Shown here in pieces: positions 44,001 through 53,763 of a stretch of 64,000 nucleotides of DNA. The notes beneath the pieces are model-generated. The model had not been told where the DNA came from, did not search any database, and saw only the letters and a list, made by a program, of their open reading frames with translations. Source of the DNA: UKL13-3 sp044353855 (GTDB taxonomy: Bacteria; Bacteroidota; Bacteroidia; UKL13-3). Made by a program: the position numbers and the translations under genes. The DNA is taken from positions 248,001-312,000 of the forward strand of contig JBILBF010000002.1 of NCBI GenBank assembly GCA_044353855.1, read 5' to 3'. How positions within the stretch are numbered: position 1 is the first letter of the stretch; each line of letters starts with the position of its first letter.

Positions 44001-44507
44001 ATGAGCGAAATTACCAACGAACAATTATTAAGTAGAATACGCGCCCAATTTGGCGAATATATTTACAGTGAATCTACCCCCTATGAATTAGCTACTATTG
44101 TATTGCACAAAGATAAAATTGTAGCTGTTCTTCAGTGGTTATACAATGACCCCGAATTCAAATTTCAGTTTTTAACGGATGTATGTGGTATTCATTTTCC
44201 GGAAGCTAAAGGTGCCGAACTCGGAATAATATACCATTTGCATAGCTTAACGAATAACTTACGCTTGCGTATCAAATGTTTTGTACCCATAGAAAATCCA
44301 ACTATTTCAACCATTACATCTGTATTCCCTGCAGCCAATTGGCAAGAGCGCGAAACGTTTGATTTTTATGGAATTATATTTGATGGACACCCAGATTTAC
44401 GAAGAATTTTGAATGTAGACGAAATGGATTATTTCCCAATGCGCAAAGAGTTTCCATTAGAAGATGGAACCCGAACAGATAAAGAAGATCAATATTTTGG
44501 AAGGTAA
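44001..44507 (+). CDS. nuoC: NADH-quinone oxidoreductase subunit C
   Basis: This 168-residue 30-kDa-type subunit has the signature ERETFDFYGIIFDGHPDLRRIL and the C-terminal FPLEDGTRTDKEDQYFGR. It is separate from nuoD, unlike the fused nuoCD of E. coli. It contributes to the quinone-proximal peripheral arm. Confidence 0.97.
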   Translation: MSEITNEQLLSRIRAQFGEYIYSESTPYELATIVLHKDKIVAVLQWLYNDPEFKFQFLTDVCGIHFPEAKGAELGIIYHLHSLTNNLRLRIKCFVPIENPTISTITSVFPAANWQERETFDFYGIIFDGHPDLRRILNVDEMDYFPMRKEFPLEDGTRTDKEDQYFGR

Positions 44508-44519
44508 TAATACAAACCC

Positions 44520-45773
44520 ATGAGCAACATTACCGAAATAAAAACTGAAAACGAATCTGTGGCATTACCTACAGAACACCACTCCACACTTGCTAACCAA
44601 AGCACTGAGGATGATTATACCATTTTAAATCTTGGGCCTACACATCCTGCAACACATGGCATTTTCCAAAATGTGCTTAAAATGGATGGTGAAATTATAA
44701 AAGATACTGAGCAAACAATTGGATACATCCACCGAGCATTTGAAAAAATTGCTGAACACCGTCCGTTTTACCAAGTTACTCCGTTAACTGATCGAATGAA
44801 CTACTGTTCATCGCCCATCAACAATATGGGATGGCATATGACAGTTGAAAAATTAATAGGTGCCGAAATTCCTAAACGCGCGCAATACATGCGTGTAATT
44901 ATTATGGAATTAGCCCGGATTGCTGATCATATTGTGTGCAATACCATTATAGGTGCAGATACCGGAGCGCTTACTGGCTTTACCTATATGTTTCAATGGC
45001 GCGAAAAAATTTATGATATTTACGAACAAATATGTGGCGCACGGTTAACTACAAATATTGGTCGCATTGGCGGTTTGGAGCGTGATTTTAATGATGAGGT
45101 TTATAAAAAAATAAAAGAATTTTTACGCGATTTCCCTAAAGCATTAAAAGAATTTACATCCTTATTGGAACGCAACCGAATTTTTATGGACAGAATTGTG
45201 GGTGTTGGTGGAATCACAGCTGAAAAGGCATTATCATATGGATTTACTGGCCCCAATTTACGTGCTGCAGGTGTTGATTATGATGTGCGTTTGATGAATC
45301 CTTACAGCTCATATCAAGATTTTGATTTTTCGATTCCTGTTGGAACCGGTGGCGATACATATGATCGTTTCCGAGTTCGACAAGAAGAAATGTGGGAGTC
45401 GATGAAAATTATTCAACAAGCGTTGGATAATATGCCTCAAGGAAAATATTTTGCAGAAGTGCCTGAATTTTATTTACCTCAAAAAGAAGACGTATACAAA
45501 AGCATGGAATCATTGATTTGGCATTTTAAAATTGTGATGGGCGAAACGGATGTGCCTAAAGGTGAAGTATACCATAGTGTGGAAGGTGGTAATGGCGAAT
45601 TAGGATTTTATTTGGTAAGCGATGGTGGACGAGCAGCATACCGTTTGCATTTCCGCAGACCATGCTTTATTTATTACCAAGCTTACCCCGAAATGATAAA
45701 AGGACAAATGCTAAGTGATGCCATATTAACCATGAGCAGCATGAATGTAATTGCAGGTGAATTGGATGCTTAA
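44520..45773 (+). CDS. nuoD: NADH-quinone oxidoreductase subunit D
   Basis: This 417-residue 49-kDa-type subunit forms the quinone cavity with NuoB. LGPTHPATHGI, the GYIHRAFEKIAEHRPF region and the C-terminal DAILTMSSMNVIAGELDA are typical. An N-terminal extension of about 35 residues precedes the conserved core. The following 137-bp spacer carries a repeat-like AATCTGCGGGC. Confidence 0.97.
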   Translation: MSNITEIKTENESVALPTEHHSTLANQSTEDDYTILNLGPTHPATHGIFQNVLKMDGEIIKDTEQTIGYIHRAFEKIAEHRPFYQVTPLTDRMNYCSSPINNMGWHMTVEKLIGAEIPKRAQYMRVIIMELARIADHIVCNTIIGADTGALTGFTYMFQWREKIYDIYEQICGARLTTNIGRIGGLERDFNDEVYKKIKEFLRDFPKALKEFTSLLERNRIFMDRIVGVGGITAEKALSYGFTGPNLRAAGVDYDVRLMNPYSSYQDFDFSIPVGTGGDTYDRFRVRQEEMWESMKIIQQALDNMPQGKYFAEVPEFYLPQKEDVYKSMESLIWHFKIVMGETDVPKGEVYHSVEGGNGELGFYLVSDGGRAAYRLHFRRPCFIYYQAYPEMIKGQMLSDAILTMSSMNVIAGELDA

Positions 45774-45841
45774 TAAGTGGGAATTAGAAGTGAAAAAAAT
45801 GCGGAATTAAAGAATAAGGAATTTTCTGCGAGTATCTGCTA

Positions 45842-45857
45842 AATCTGCGGGCAACAA
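45842..45857 (+). repeat. Dispersed repeat box before nuoE
   Basis: AATCTGCGGGCAACAA resembles the AATCnGnGGCnAnAA box found before nuoF, G, L and N. The same spacer has a GGGAATT/AATTCCC inverted pair (45778-45784 and 45856-45862). Confidence 0.4.
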
Positions 45858-45910
45858 TTCCCAAAAGACAATGAACAGAAAACTGCAAACCAAAACAGAA
45901 AACTGAAAGA

Positions 45911-46450
45911 ATGAGTACAGAAATAACATTTAACGCAGAAGCAATGGCCACGATTCAACAAATCTTGGCGCGATACCCTGCTGGAAAACAAAAATCGGCT
46001 TTGTTACCTGTATTGCATATTGCGCAAGCAGAGTTTGATGGTTGGTTAAGTCCGCAAGTAATGGATTTAGTAGCTTCCATATTAAATATCCAGCCCATTG
46101 AAGTATATGAAACAGCTTCGTTTTATAGTATGTATAACTTAAAACCTGTCGGTAAATGTTTATTGGAAGTTTGCCGCACGAGCAGTTGCTGGATTCGAGG
46201 TGCCGAGGATGTAGTTAAGCATATTGAAAAACGCTTAGGTATTAAAGAAGGAGAAACATCATCCGATGGTATGTTTACGTTAAAAACTGTTGAATGCTTG
46301 GGTTCATGCGGCACTGCTCCAATGTTAATGTGTGGTGCTCAATTTTATGAAAATTTAACTTTAGAAAAAGTTGATACACTTATTGAAACCTTAAAAAAAG
46401 ACAATAAACGTACAACCTATTTTGATACTGTAATAGTTGAAGATTATTAG
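45911..46450 (+). CDS. nuoE: NADH-quinone oxidoreductase subunit E
   Basis: This 179-residue 24-kDa-type subunit binds the 2Fe-2S cluster N1a. Ligands C88 and C93 (CRTSSC) and C129 and C133 (CLGSC) are all present in a thioredoxin-like fold. It forms the NADH-oxidising module with NuoF and NuoG. Confidence 0.97.
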   Translation: MSTEITFNAEAMATIQQILARYPAGKQKSALLPVLHIAQAEFDGWLSPQVMDLVASILNIQPIEVYETASFYSMYNLKPVGKCLLEVCRTSSCWIRGAEDVVKHIEKRLGIKEGETSSDGMFTLKTVECLGSCGTAPMLMCGAQFYENLTLEKVDTLIETLKKDNKRTTYFDTVIVEDY

Positions 46451-46475
46451 CCGCTAATAAATTTTGATTCTTTGA

Positions 46476-46567
46476 AATCAGTGGCAATAAGACACAAATT
46501 CAAAAAATAGAATTTGTGATAATTTGTGTTTTTATAAAAAAATATGTGCCAATCAGTGGCAATAAAA
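46476..46567 (+). repeat. Palindromic repeat region before nuoF
   Basis: Two copies of AATCAGTGGCAATAA (46476-46490 and 46551-46565) bracket an internal CACAAATTC/GAATTTGTG inverted repeat. The second copy ends 10 bp before the nuoF start codon. Confidence 0.6.
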
Positions 46568-46577
46568 AAGTCCTAAA

Positions 46578-47939
46578 ATGGGAAAGAAACTATTAACAGA
46601 ACATATCAATGTTCCAGGAATTCAGGGTTACGAAGTATATCGTAAAATGGGTGGTTATGCTTCTACAGAAAAAGCATTAAAAACCATGAAACCCGAAGAC
46701 GTGGTTGAAGAAGTGAAAAAATCAGGCCTTCGTGGTCGTGGTGGTGCGGGTTTTCCTACAGGAATGAAATGGAGTTTTTTGGCAAAGCCAGAAGGAGTTG
46801 CACGCTATTTAGTGTGTAATGCAGATGAATCGGAACCTGGAACATTTAAGGACCGTTATTTAATGTCGCGCCTACCACATTTACTCATTGAGGGAATGAT
46901 TACCTCGAGTTATGCATTGAGTGCAAACACTTCTTATATTTACGTTCGTGGCGAGTACTATTATATTATTGCCATTTTGGAAAAAGCCATTGCCGAAGCT
47001 TATGCTGCAGGTTGGTTAGGTAAAAACATTCAAGGTTCGGGATATGATTTAGATTTATTCGTTCAGCCAGGTGCTGGTGCTTATATCTGTGGCGAAGAAA
47101 CAGCTTTATTGGAATCATTGGAAGGCAAACGTGGCAATCCTCGCATCAAACCTCCTTTTCCTGCAATTGCTGGATTGTATGGCTGCCCTACAGTAGTAAA
47201 TAATGTAGAAACAATTGCTGCAGTTGTTCCCATTGTAAACCAAGGTGGAGATGCATATGCTGCAGTGGGAATTGGAAAATCAACGGGAACTAAGTTAATT
47301 TCCGCATCGGGTCATATTAACAAACCTGGTATTTATGAAATAGAAATGGGTATTACTGTTGAAGATTTTATATACAGTGATGAATATTGTGGTGGCATTT
47401 TAAATGGAAAAAAAATGAAAGCGGTAATTGCCGGAGGTTCATCTGTTCCTATTTTACCAACCGAACTTATATTAAAAACTGCTGCAGGCGAACCCCGTTT
47501 AATGAGTTATGAAGGTTTGGCTGATGGTGGTTTTGCTACAGGAACCATGTTGGGTTCTGGTGGATTTATTGTTATGGACGAAAGTGTGAGCATTCCCAAA
47601 AACTTATGGAACTTAACACGTTTTTACCACCACGAAAGTTGTGGACAATGCAGCCCTTGCAGAGAAGGAACGGGTTGGATGGAAAAGATTTTGCATAAAA
47701 TTGTTGATGGACACGGTACACTGAAAGACATTGACTTGTTATGGGAGCTTCAGTCAAAAATTGAGGGAAATACCATTTGCCCATTAGGTGATGCAGCAGC
47801 ATGGCCAGTAGCAAGTGCCATTCGCCATTTTCGTGCTGAGTTTGAAGAACATGTTAAACATGGTGATAAAATAAAGGATGTGAAGTATTACTTCCATGCC
47901 CATAATATGGATCCGGCTGCGGCTTATAGTAGTATATAA
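46578..47939 (+). CDS. nuoF: NADH-quinone oxidoreductase subunit F
   Basis: This 453-residue 51-kDa-type subunit carries FMN, the NADH site and 4Fe-4S cluster N3. The FMN/NADH motif RGRGGAGFPTGMKW, GAGAYICGEETALLES and the cluster motif SCGQCSPCREG with a later CPLGDAAAWP are complete. It is the entry point for electrons from NADH. Confidence 0.98.
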   Translation: MGKKLLTEHINVPGIQGYEVYRKMGGYASTEKALKTMKPEDVVEEVKKSGLRGRGGAGFPTGMKWSFLAKPEGVARYLVCNADESEPGTFKDRYLMSRLPHLLIEGMITSSYALSANTSYIYVRGEYYYIIAILEKAIAEAYAAGWLGKNIQGSGYDLDLFVQPGAGAYICGEETALLESLEGKRGNPRIKPPFPAIAGLYGCPTVVNNVETIAAVVPIVNQGGDAYAAVGIGKSTGTKLISASGHINKPGIYEIEMGITVEDFIYSDEYCGGILNGKKMKAVIAGGSSVPILPTELILKTAAGEPRLMSYEGLADGGFATGTMLGSGGFIVMDESVSIPKNLWNLTRFYHHESCGQCSPCREGTGWMEKILHKIVDGHGTLKDIDLLWELQSKIEGNTICPLGDAAAWPVASAIRHFRAEFEEHVKHGDKIKDVKYYFHAHNMDPAAAYSSI

Positions 47940-48053
47940 ATTTGCAGCAAATTACTGAATACTGCTTCAAGGACATCAATAAATAGAAACACAAATAAAA
48001 GAGAGTGAATAAGTGACAAATAAACCAAAGACTATTCAATATTAGATTTGTGT

Positions 48054-48125
48054 AATCTGCAGCTAAAAAATAACAATAGACAACAAACCAACGAAAACGC
48101 TAAACGCAATCTGAGGCTAAAAAAA
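48054..48125 (+). repeat. Dispersed repeat boxes before nuoG
   Basis: AATCTGCAGCTAAAAAA (48054-48070) and AATCTGAGGCTAAAAAAA (48108-48125) are two variants of the operon's spacer box, the second ending 5 bp before the nuoG ATG. The spacer is 191 bp with no gene. Confidence 0.5.
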
Positions 48126-48130
48126 TAGAT

Positions 48131-49108
48131 ATGGCAAAAGTAACCATAGATGGAATTACAATAGAAGTAGCAGAAGGGACAACCATACTGAATGCTGCTC
48201 GTGCAATTGGTAAAGAAGTTGCACCACCTGCAATGTGTTATTACAGTAAACTCAAAACCAGTGGTGGTTATTGCCGCACGTGTTTGGTTGAGGTAAGTAA
48301 AGGATCAGAAAAAGATCCACGCCCAATGCCCAAATTAGTTGCAAGCTGCCGCACCACCGTTATGGATGGTATGGAAGTGAGAAATAAAACCAGCGAAAAA
48401 GTTGTTGAGGCTCGCAAAGGTGTAGTAGAGTTTTTATTAGCCAACCACCCTCTTGATTGCCCAATTTGCGATCAGGCAGGCGAATGCCATTTGCAAGATT
48501 TAAGCTATGAACATGGCTCAGCAAAAACACGGTATGAATTTGAACGAAGAACATTTGACAAAATAAATATTGGCGAAAAAATTCAGCTGCACATGACACG
48601 TTGTATTCTTTGCTACCGATGCGTAAAAGTTGCCGAACAAATTACCGATGGCCGTGTACATGGAGTAATGAACCGTGGCGATGTTTCTGAAATTTCTACT
48701 TACATAGAGCAAGCAATTGAAAATGATTTTTCGGGTAATGTGATTGATGTATGCCCGGTTGGTGCACTTACAGATAAAACATTCCGATTTAAAAGCCGTG
48801 TATGGTTTACCAAACCTGTAGATGCTCATCGCAAGTGTGAAACCGAAAAGTGTAGTGGTAAAGTTGTGTTATGGTTCAAAGGCGAAGATGTATTACGTAC
48901 AACTGGACGTAAAGATCAATGGGGCGAAGTAGAAGAATTTATTTGCAATACTTGCCGTTTTGATAAAAAGAAAACCAGCGATTGGACTATTGAAGGTCCA
49001 AGTGCAATTGATCATACTTCTGTTATTTCGGCAAACCATTATACTCGCACATTGGTGCAACCAAATGAATTTAAGTTGAACGAAATAAATCCAATTGTAA
49101 CACCATGA
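48131..49108 (+). CDS. nuoG: NADH-quinone oxidoreductase subunit G, short form
   Basis: This 325-residue protein is about a third of the length of the E. coli subunit. It has the 2Fe-2S ligands C36, C48, C51 and C73. The His-ligated 4Fe-4S site is H106, C110, C113 and C119, and a further 4Fe-4S site is C158, C161, C164 and C208. It then stops soon after a residual Fe4S4-like segment (C236, C241, C272, C275). The molybdopterin-oxidoreductase-like domain is absent, as I recall for some other Bacteroidota. The end overlaps nuoH by 4 bp (ATGA). Confidence 0.95.
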   Translation: MAKVTIDGITIEVAEGTTILNAARAIGKEVAPPAMCYYSKLKTSGGYCRTCLVEVSKGSEKDPRPMPKLVASCRTTVMDGMEVRNKTSEKVVEARKGVVEFLLANHPLDCPICDQAGECHLQDLSYEHGSAKTRYEFERRTFDKINIGEKIQLHMTRCILCYRCVKVAEQITDGRVHGVMNRGDVSEISTYIEQAIENDFSGNVIDVCPVGALTDKTFRFKSRVWFTKPVDAHRKCETEKCSGKVVLWFKGEDVLRTTGRKDQWGEVEEFICNTCRFDKKKTSDWTIEGPSAIDHTSVISANHYTRTLVQPNEFKLNEINPIVTP

Positions 49109-50127
49109 TTATCGCCATCCTTTTTAAAACGATATTAATATTCATCATCTTTTTAGTGAGTTTGGGTATTGCAGCTTATAGCACTTATGCCGAACGTAAA
49201 GTTGCTGCTTTTATGCAAGATAGAATTGGACCAGATAGAGCAGGTCCATTTGGTTTACTTCAACCAATTGCTGATGGTGTAAAATTATTTACCAAAGAAG
49301 AAATTATTCCCAATGCCTCTGATCGGGTACTATTTATTTTAGGTCCTTGCATTTTTATGCTTACCGCATTAATGATGAGTGCTGTTATTCCTTGGGGAAA
49401 ATCATTTGATATTGGTGGAGTAGAATTTACCATGCAAGTAGCCGATATTAATATTGGTATTTTATACATTATGGCTATTGCTAGTATTGGCGTTTATGGT
49501 ATAATGATTGGAGGTTGGGCATCCAACAATAAATACTCACTCTTGGGTGCTATTCGTGCTGCCTCGCAAATGGTGAGTTATGAATTAGCTATGGGAATGT
49601 CAATCGTAGCAATAATCCTTTCTACAAATTCATTAAGCTTACGTGAAATAGTAGACGGACAGCAATTTGGTCATTGGAATGTATTTTCTCAGCCTCTTGG
49701 ATTTTTAATATTTTTAATCTGTGCATTTGCCGAAGCCAATCGTGCTCCATTTGATTTGGCTGAATGTGAAACAGAATTAATTGGTGGTTACCACACTGAA
49801 TTTAGTTCCATGAAATTAGGGTTGTATTTATTTGCCGAATATGTAAGTATGTTTATTTCTTCGGCTGTAATTTCTTGCTTGTATTTTGGGGGATATCATT
49901 TCCCTGGCTTGGATAGTTTGGAATTACCTCAAAACATCGCTGCTGTTGTAAGCATTGCTGTATTATTTGCCAAAACGTTTTTCTTCATTTTCTTTTTTAT
50001 GTGGATTAGGTGGACGGTTCCACGCTTTCGATACGATCAATTAATGAAATTAGGATGGCAAATATTAATTCCGGTATCTATTTTAAACATACTTGCTACT
50101 GGCGCTTGGATAACTTTTGTTAAATAA
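49105..50127 (+). CDS. nuoH: NADH-quinone oxidoreductase subunit H
   Basis: This 340-residue, eight-helix membrane subunit lines the quinone channel entrance. YAERKVAAFMQDRIGPDRAGPFGLLQPIADGVKL, the AEANRAPFDLAECETELIGGYHTEFS loop and the C-terminal WIRWTVPRFRYDQLMKLGW are hallmark sequences. It is translationally coupled to nuoG. Confidence 0.98.
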   Translation: MIIAILFKTILIFIIFLVSLGIAAYSTYAERKVAAFMQDRIGPDRAGPFGLLQPIADGVKLFTKEEIIPNASDRVLFILGPCIFMLTALMMSAVIPWGKSFDIGGVEFTMQVADINIGILYIMAIASIGVYGIMIGGWASNNKYSLLGAIRAASQMVSYELAMGMSIVAIILSTNSLSLREIVDGQQFGHWNVFSQPLGFLIFLICAFAEANRAPFDLAECETELIGGYHTEFSSMKLGLYLFAEYVSMFISSAVISCLYFGGYHFPGLDSLELPQNIAAVVSIAVLFAKTFFFIFFFMWIRWTVPRFRYDQLMKLGWQILIPVSILNILATGAWITFVK

Positions 50128-50164
50128 AATAGTGCTAAGTGAAACCTGTTAACTAAAGAAGAAT

Positions 50165-50704
50165 ATGCAATTAACCAATAGATCAAAAGTTGTTGTAAAA
50201 AAGGAAATGAGTTGGGCTGAAAAGCTATACTTACCTGCCATATTTGGAGGAATGGCAATAACGTTTAAACATATGTTTAAAAAAGCAGCAACCGTAAAGT
50301 ATCCTGAGGAAACCCGTGAAATGAGTTCGGTTTACCGTGGTGTGCATGTACTTAAACGAGATGACAAAGGAGCTGAAAATTGTACTGCTTGTGGTTTGTG
50401 TGCTGTTAGTTGCCCAGCAGAAGCCATTACGATGGAAGCTGCCGAACGTCAAAAAGGAGAAGAACATTTATACCGTGAAGAGAAATATGCAGCTAAATAC
50501 GAAATCAATATGTTGCGTTGTATCTTCTGTGGTTTATGTGAAGAAGCTTGTCCTAAAGACGCCATTTATTTAACCGATCGTTTAATAGACTCAAAGTACA
50601 CCCGCAGTAGTTTTATTTATGGCAAAGATAAACTGACCGAAGGTGTTGCATTAGAAGACAGAATAGATATTAGCAAACGCAAAAAGAAATATGAGTTTAG
50701 TTAA
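50165..50704 (+). CDS. nuoI: NADH-quinone oxidoreductase subunit I
   Basis: This 179-residue subunit holds two 4Fe-4S clusters (N6a and N6b). The ligands are C73, C76, C79 and C83, and C119, C122, C125 and C129. It bridges the peripheral arm to NuoB. Confidence 0.98.
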   Translation: MQLTNRSKVVVKKEMSWAEKLYLPAIFGGMAITFKHMFKKAATVKYPEETREMSSVYRGVHVLKRDDKGAENCTACGLCAVSCPAEAITMEAAERQKGEEHLYREEKYAAKYEINMLRCIFCGLCEEACPKDAIYLTDRLIDSKYTRSSFIYGKDKLTEGVALEDRIDISKRKKKYEFS

Positions 50705-50765
50705 TTCATTTACTATTTCAACACACAACATTAAACTTGACAAATTTATACCGTAATCGAATAAC

Positions 50766-51263
50766 ATGAGCCAATACTTATTTTACCTATTATCATTCCT
50801 CTCTATTATAAGTGCATTATTTGTGGTGTTTTCACGTGTACCCATGTATAGCGTATTGTGGTTAGTGGTATGTTTTTTTACCATTGCTGGCCATTATATA
50901 ATGCTCAATGCGCAGTTTTTAGCCATCGTACATATTATAGTTTATGCTGGAGCCATAATGGTTTTATTCCTATTTGTAGTCATGCTACTTAATATGAATA
51001 AAGAAACAGAACAACACAAAATAAATTGGATAAAATTCGCTGCAGTAACAGCTGGTGGTATTTTATTTTTAACATTAATAGCTGCTATGCGCTCTGCAGA
51101 TTTAGGAACCTATTCACAACCTATGAAAACAGAAATTGGATTGGTACAAAATATCGGAATGAAGTTATTTACTGATTTTGTTCTGCCTTTTGAAATATCA
51201 TCTGTATTATTTTTATCATCCATGATAGGAGCTGTGGTATTAGCAAAAAAAGAAAAAAATTGA
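50766..51263 (+). CDS. nuoJ: NADH-quinone oxidoreductase subunit J
   Basis: This 165-residue ND6-like membrane subunit has five helices. The conserved third helix reads AIVHIIVYAGAIMVLFLFVVMLLN, the pi-bulge-bearing helix of the family. It is placed between nuoI and nuoK as in most operons. Confidence 0.97.
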   Translation: MSQYLFYLLSFLSIISALFVVFSRVPMYSVLWLVVCFFTIAGHYIMLNAQFLAIVHIIVYAGAIMVLFLFVVMLLNMNKETEQHKINWIKFAAVTAGGILFLTLIAAMRSADLGTYSQPMKTEIGLVQNIGMKLFTDFVLPFEISSVLFLSSMIGAVVLAKKEKN

Positions 51264-51364
51264 TGTGTAGTTCTTAATACTTATAACTGACTAAAACAAA
51301 ACTGATATGATCATCACAACGAAAAAAGATGTGACAATCATTACAAAAAAATAAAATTATAAAC

Positions 51365-51688
51365 ATGGGAGAAATAACGTTACAAGCAATTCCGCAAAAT
51401 TGGTATTTATTATTAAGTACGTTCTTGTTTTGCATCGGTGTTATTGGAGTATTATTCCGCAGAAACGCCATTATTATTCTGATGTGTGTAGAGTTAATGC
51501 TTAATGCTGTAAACCTATTATTGGTTTCGTTTTCGGCATACAGTGGCAACTCAGATGGACAAGTTTTTGTATTTTTTATAATGGTGGTGGCAGCTGCTGA
51601 AGTGGCTGTAGGCTTAGCTTTATTAGTAAGCATATACCGAAATATAATGAGTACTGATATTGATGTATTGAGTAAATTGAAAGGATAA
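51365..51688 (+). CDS. nuoK: NADH-quinone oxidoreductase subunit K
   Basis: This 107-residue ND4L-like subunit has three helices, including the membrane acidic residues of CVELMLNAVNLLL and AAAEVAVGLALLV. The 101-bp spacer from nuoJ has no recognisable element. Confidence 0.97.
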   Translation: MGEITLQAIPQNWYLLLSTFLFCIGVIGVLFRRNAIIILMCVELMLNAVNLLLVSFSAYSGNSDGQVFVFFIMVVAAAEVAVGLALLVSIYRNIMSTDIDVLSKLKG

Positions 51689-51735
51689 TCAAAAGAATAA
51701 AATTCGAATATCATCATCCGAAATTCGAAATGAAA

Positions 51736-51785
51736 TGCCACTGATGAGCACTGATTAATTGATAAAAACAATCAGTAGCAATAAA
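51736..51785 (+). repeat. Palindromic repeat before nuoL
   Basis: TGCCACTGAT (51736-51745) and AATCAGTAGCAATAAAA (51770 onward) form an imperfect inverted repeat. The right part is the spacer box seen before nuoF and nuoN. Confidence 0.55.
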
Positions 51786-51832
51786 ATAAACGATAATAAA
51801 AGCCAACTAGCTAAACATAAAATTAAACAAAC

Positions 51833-53761
51833 GTGACTGAACAACTATTACAAGATTCATTATTTATTTTACCCGGAATACTTATTCCGTTGTTTCCATT
51901 AATTGGTTTCTTAATCAATGGATTATTTGGTAAATATTTACCCAAAGCACTTACAGGTTGGATAGCAACGGCCTCCATACTTGCCTCGTTCATCACAACG
52001 CTATATGTGTTTATGAATTTGGATGCTGGCAATGCTATTACAATAGAACTTTTTCAATGGATAGCATTTTCAAAAGTAAGTATTGGCTTTTCCTTTTTAA
52101 TTGATCCTTTAACAGTTGTGATGCTGTTGGTGATAACTGGAATTGGATTTCTGATTCACCTATACTCTATTGGTTACATGCACGATGACGGAGGATTTAC
52201 CCGCTTCTTCACCTACCTTAACTTATTTATCTTTTTTATGTTGGTGTTGGTAATGGGTAGCAACTATTTAGTGATGTTTATTGGTTGGGAAGGTGTTGGG
52301 TTATGTTCTTATTTGTTAATTGGCTTTTGGTTTAAAAACGATGCCTACAACAATGCTGCTAAAAAAGCATTTGTAATGAACCGTATTGGTGACTTAGGTT
52401 TTTTATTGGGTATGTTTTTTATCCTGTTCAACTTTGGAACATTGGAATATAAAGCCGTTGCCGAACAAGCAGCATTGTTGACACCCAATAATATATTATT
52501 AGTTTCAATCACCCTTTTATTGTTTGTAGGCGCAATGGGTAAATCGGCACAGTTGCCATTATACACTTGGTTGCCCGATGCAATGGCTGGTCCCACTCCT
52601 GTTTCGGCATTAATACATGCTGCAACGATGGTTACAGCAGGTATTTATATGGTGGTTCGGTCCAATGTATTATTTGCCATGGCTCCTCATACACTTGATG
52701 TCATTTTAGTTGTGGGTGTTGTCACTTCAGTTTTTGCAGCTGTAATTGGTTTAATGCAAAACGATATTAAGAAAGTATTGGCCTACTCTACAGTTTCACA
52801 ATTGGGTTTAATGTTTGCAGCATTGGGATTAGGTGCTTTTGAAAGTGGAATGTTTCATGTAGTTACGCATGCATTTTTTAAAGCTTGTTTGTTCTTAGGT
52901 TCGGGTAGCATCATTCATGCGTTGCATGGCGAACAAGATATTCGCAAAATGGGTGGACTCAAAAAATTGATACCCATTACCTACTTAACATTCATTATAG
53001 CTTCATTAGCAATTTCTGGCTTTCCACTTCTATCAGGTTTCTTCTCTAAAGATGAAATTTTAGCCCACGCATTCGAATCCAATAAACTAATTTGGGCAGT
53101 ACTTTCTATCAGCTCTATGATGACTGCATTTTATATGTTCCGTTTGGTATATTTAACATTCTATGGAAACTTCCGCGGTAGCGATGAAACAAAAAAACAC
53201 ATTCACGAATCGCCATTAACCATTACCATTCCATTAATTATTTTGTGTTTGCTTTCCATTGTGGGAGGTATATTAGGTTTGCCGGCAGTATTTCATGCTA
53301 CACATTTATTTGCTACTTACCTCTCTTCTGTTACCGAACCCTCAAAAACATTTTTGCATGCACATGAAGCAGTATCGCATTCAACTGAAATTATATTGAT
53401 GAGTGTTGCAGGATTAGCTGCAATTGCTTCTATTGTATATGCATACCAAAAATATGTAACAAAAGCAGAACAGCCAGCAGATGAAGCTACCTTAACGGGT
53501 TTCCCAAAATGGGTTTCTAATAAATTTTATGTAGACGAATTTTACGATAAGGTAATTGTGAAGCCTATGTTGGTTTTATCGGATTTGGTGATGGTATTGG
53601 TCGATAAATTGATTATAGATTTAGCTGTAAATTGTGTGGCGTGGATTGTTGGTTTTACTGGTAGAATATTGCGTTTGCTGCAAACAGGCAATACCGGATT
53701 TTATATTTTTGCTATGGTTTTAAGTATGGTTGTATTATTTGTAATTAGGTTGCTTGCATAA
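51833..53761 (+). CDS. nuoL: NADH-quinone oxidoreductase subunit L
   Basis: This 642-residue antiporter-like proton-pumping subunit carries the core of MNRIGDLGFLLGMFF, SAQLPLYTWLPDAMAGPTPVSALIHAATMVTAGIY and the long C-terminal lateral helix. The start codon is GTG at 51833. nuoM follows after 2 bp. Confidence 0.98.
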   Translation: MTEQLLQDSLFILPGILIPLFPLIGFLINGLFGKYLPKALTGWIATASILASFITTLYVFMNLDAGNAITIELFQWIAFSKVSIGFSFLIDPLTVVMLLVITGIGFLIHLYSIGYMHDDGGFTRFFTYLNLFIFFMLVLVMGSNYLVMFIGWEGVGLCSYLLIGFWFKNDAYNNAAKKAFVMNRIGDLGFLLGMFFILFNFGTLEYKAVAEQAALLTPNNILLVSITLLLFVGAMGKSAQLPLYTWLPDAMAGPTPVSALIHAATMVTAGIYMVVRSNVLFAMAPHTLDVILVVGVVTSVFAAVIGLMQNDIKKVLAYSTVSQLGLMFAALGLGAFESGMFHVVTHAFFKACLFLGSGSIIHALHGEQDIRKMGGLKKLIPITYLTFIIASLAISGFPLLSGFFSKDEILAHAFESNKLIWAVLSISSMMTAFYMFRLVYLTFYGNFRGSDETKKHIHESPLTITIPLIILCLLSIVGGILGLPAVFHATHLFATYLSSVTEPSKTFLHAHEAVSHSTEIILMSVAGLAAIASIVYAYQKYVTKAEQPADEATLTGFPKWVSNKFYVDEFYDKVIVKPMLVLSDLVMVLVDKLIIDLAVNCVAWIVGFTGRILRLLQTGNTGFYIFAMVLSMVVLFVIRLLA

Positions 53762-53763
53762 AC

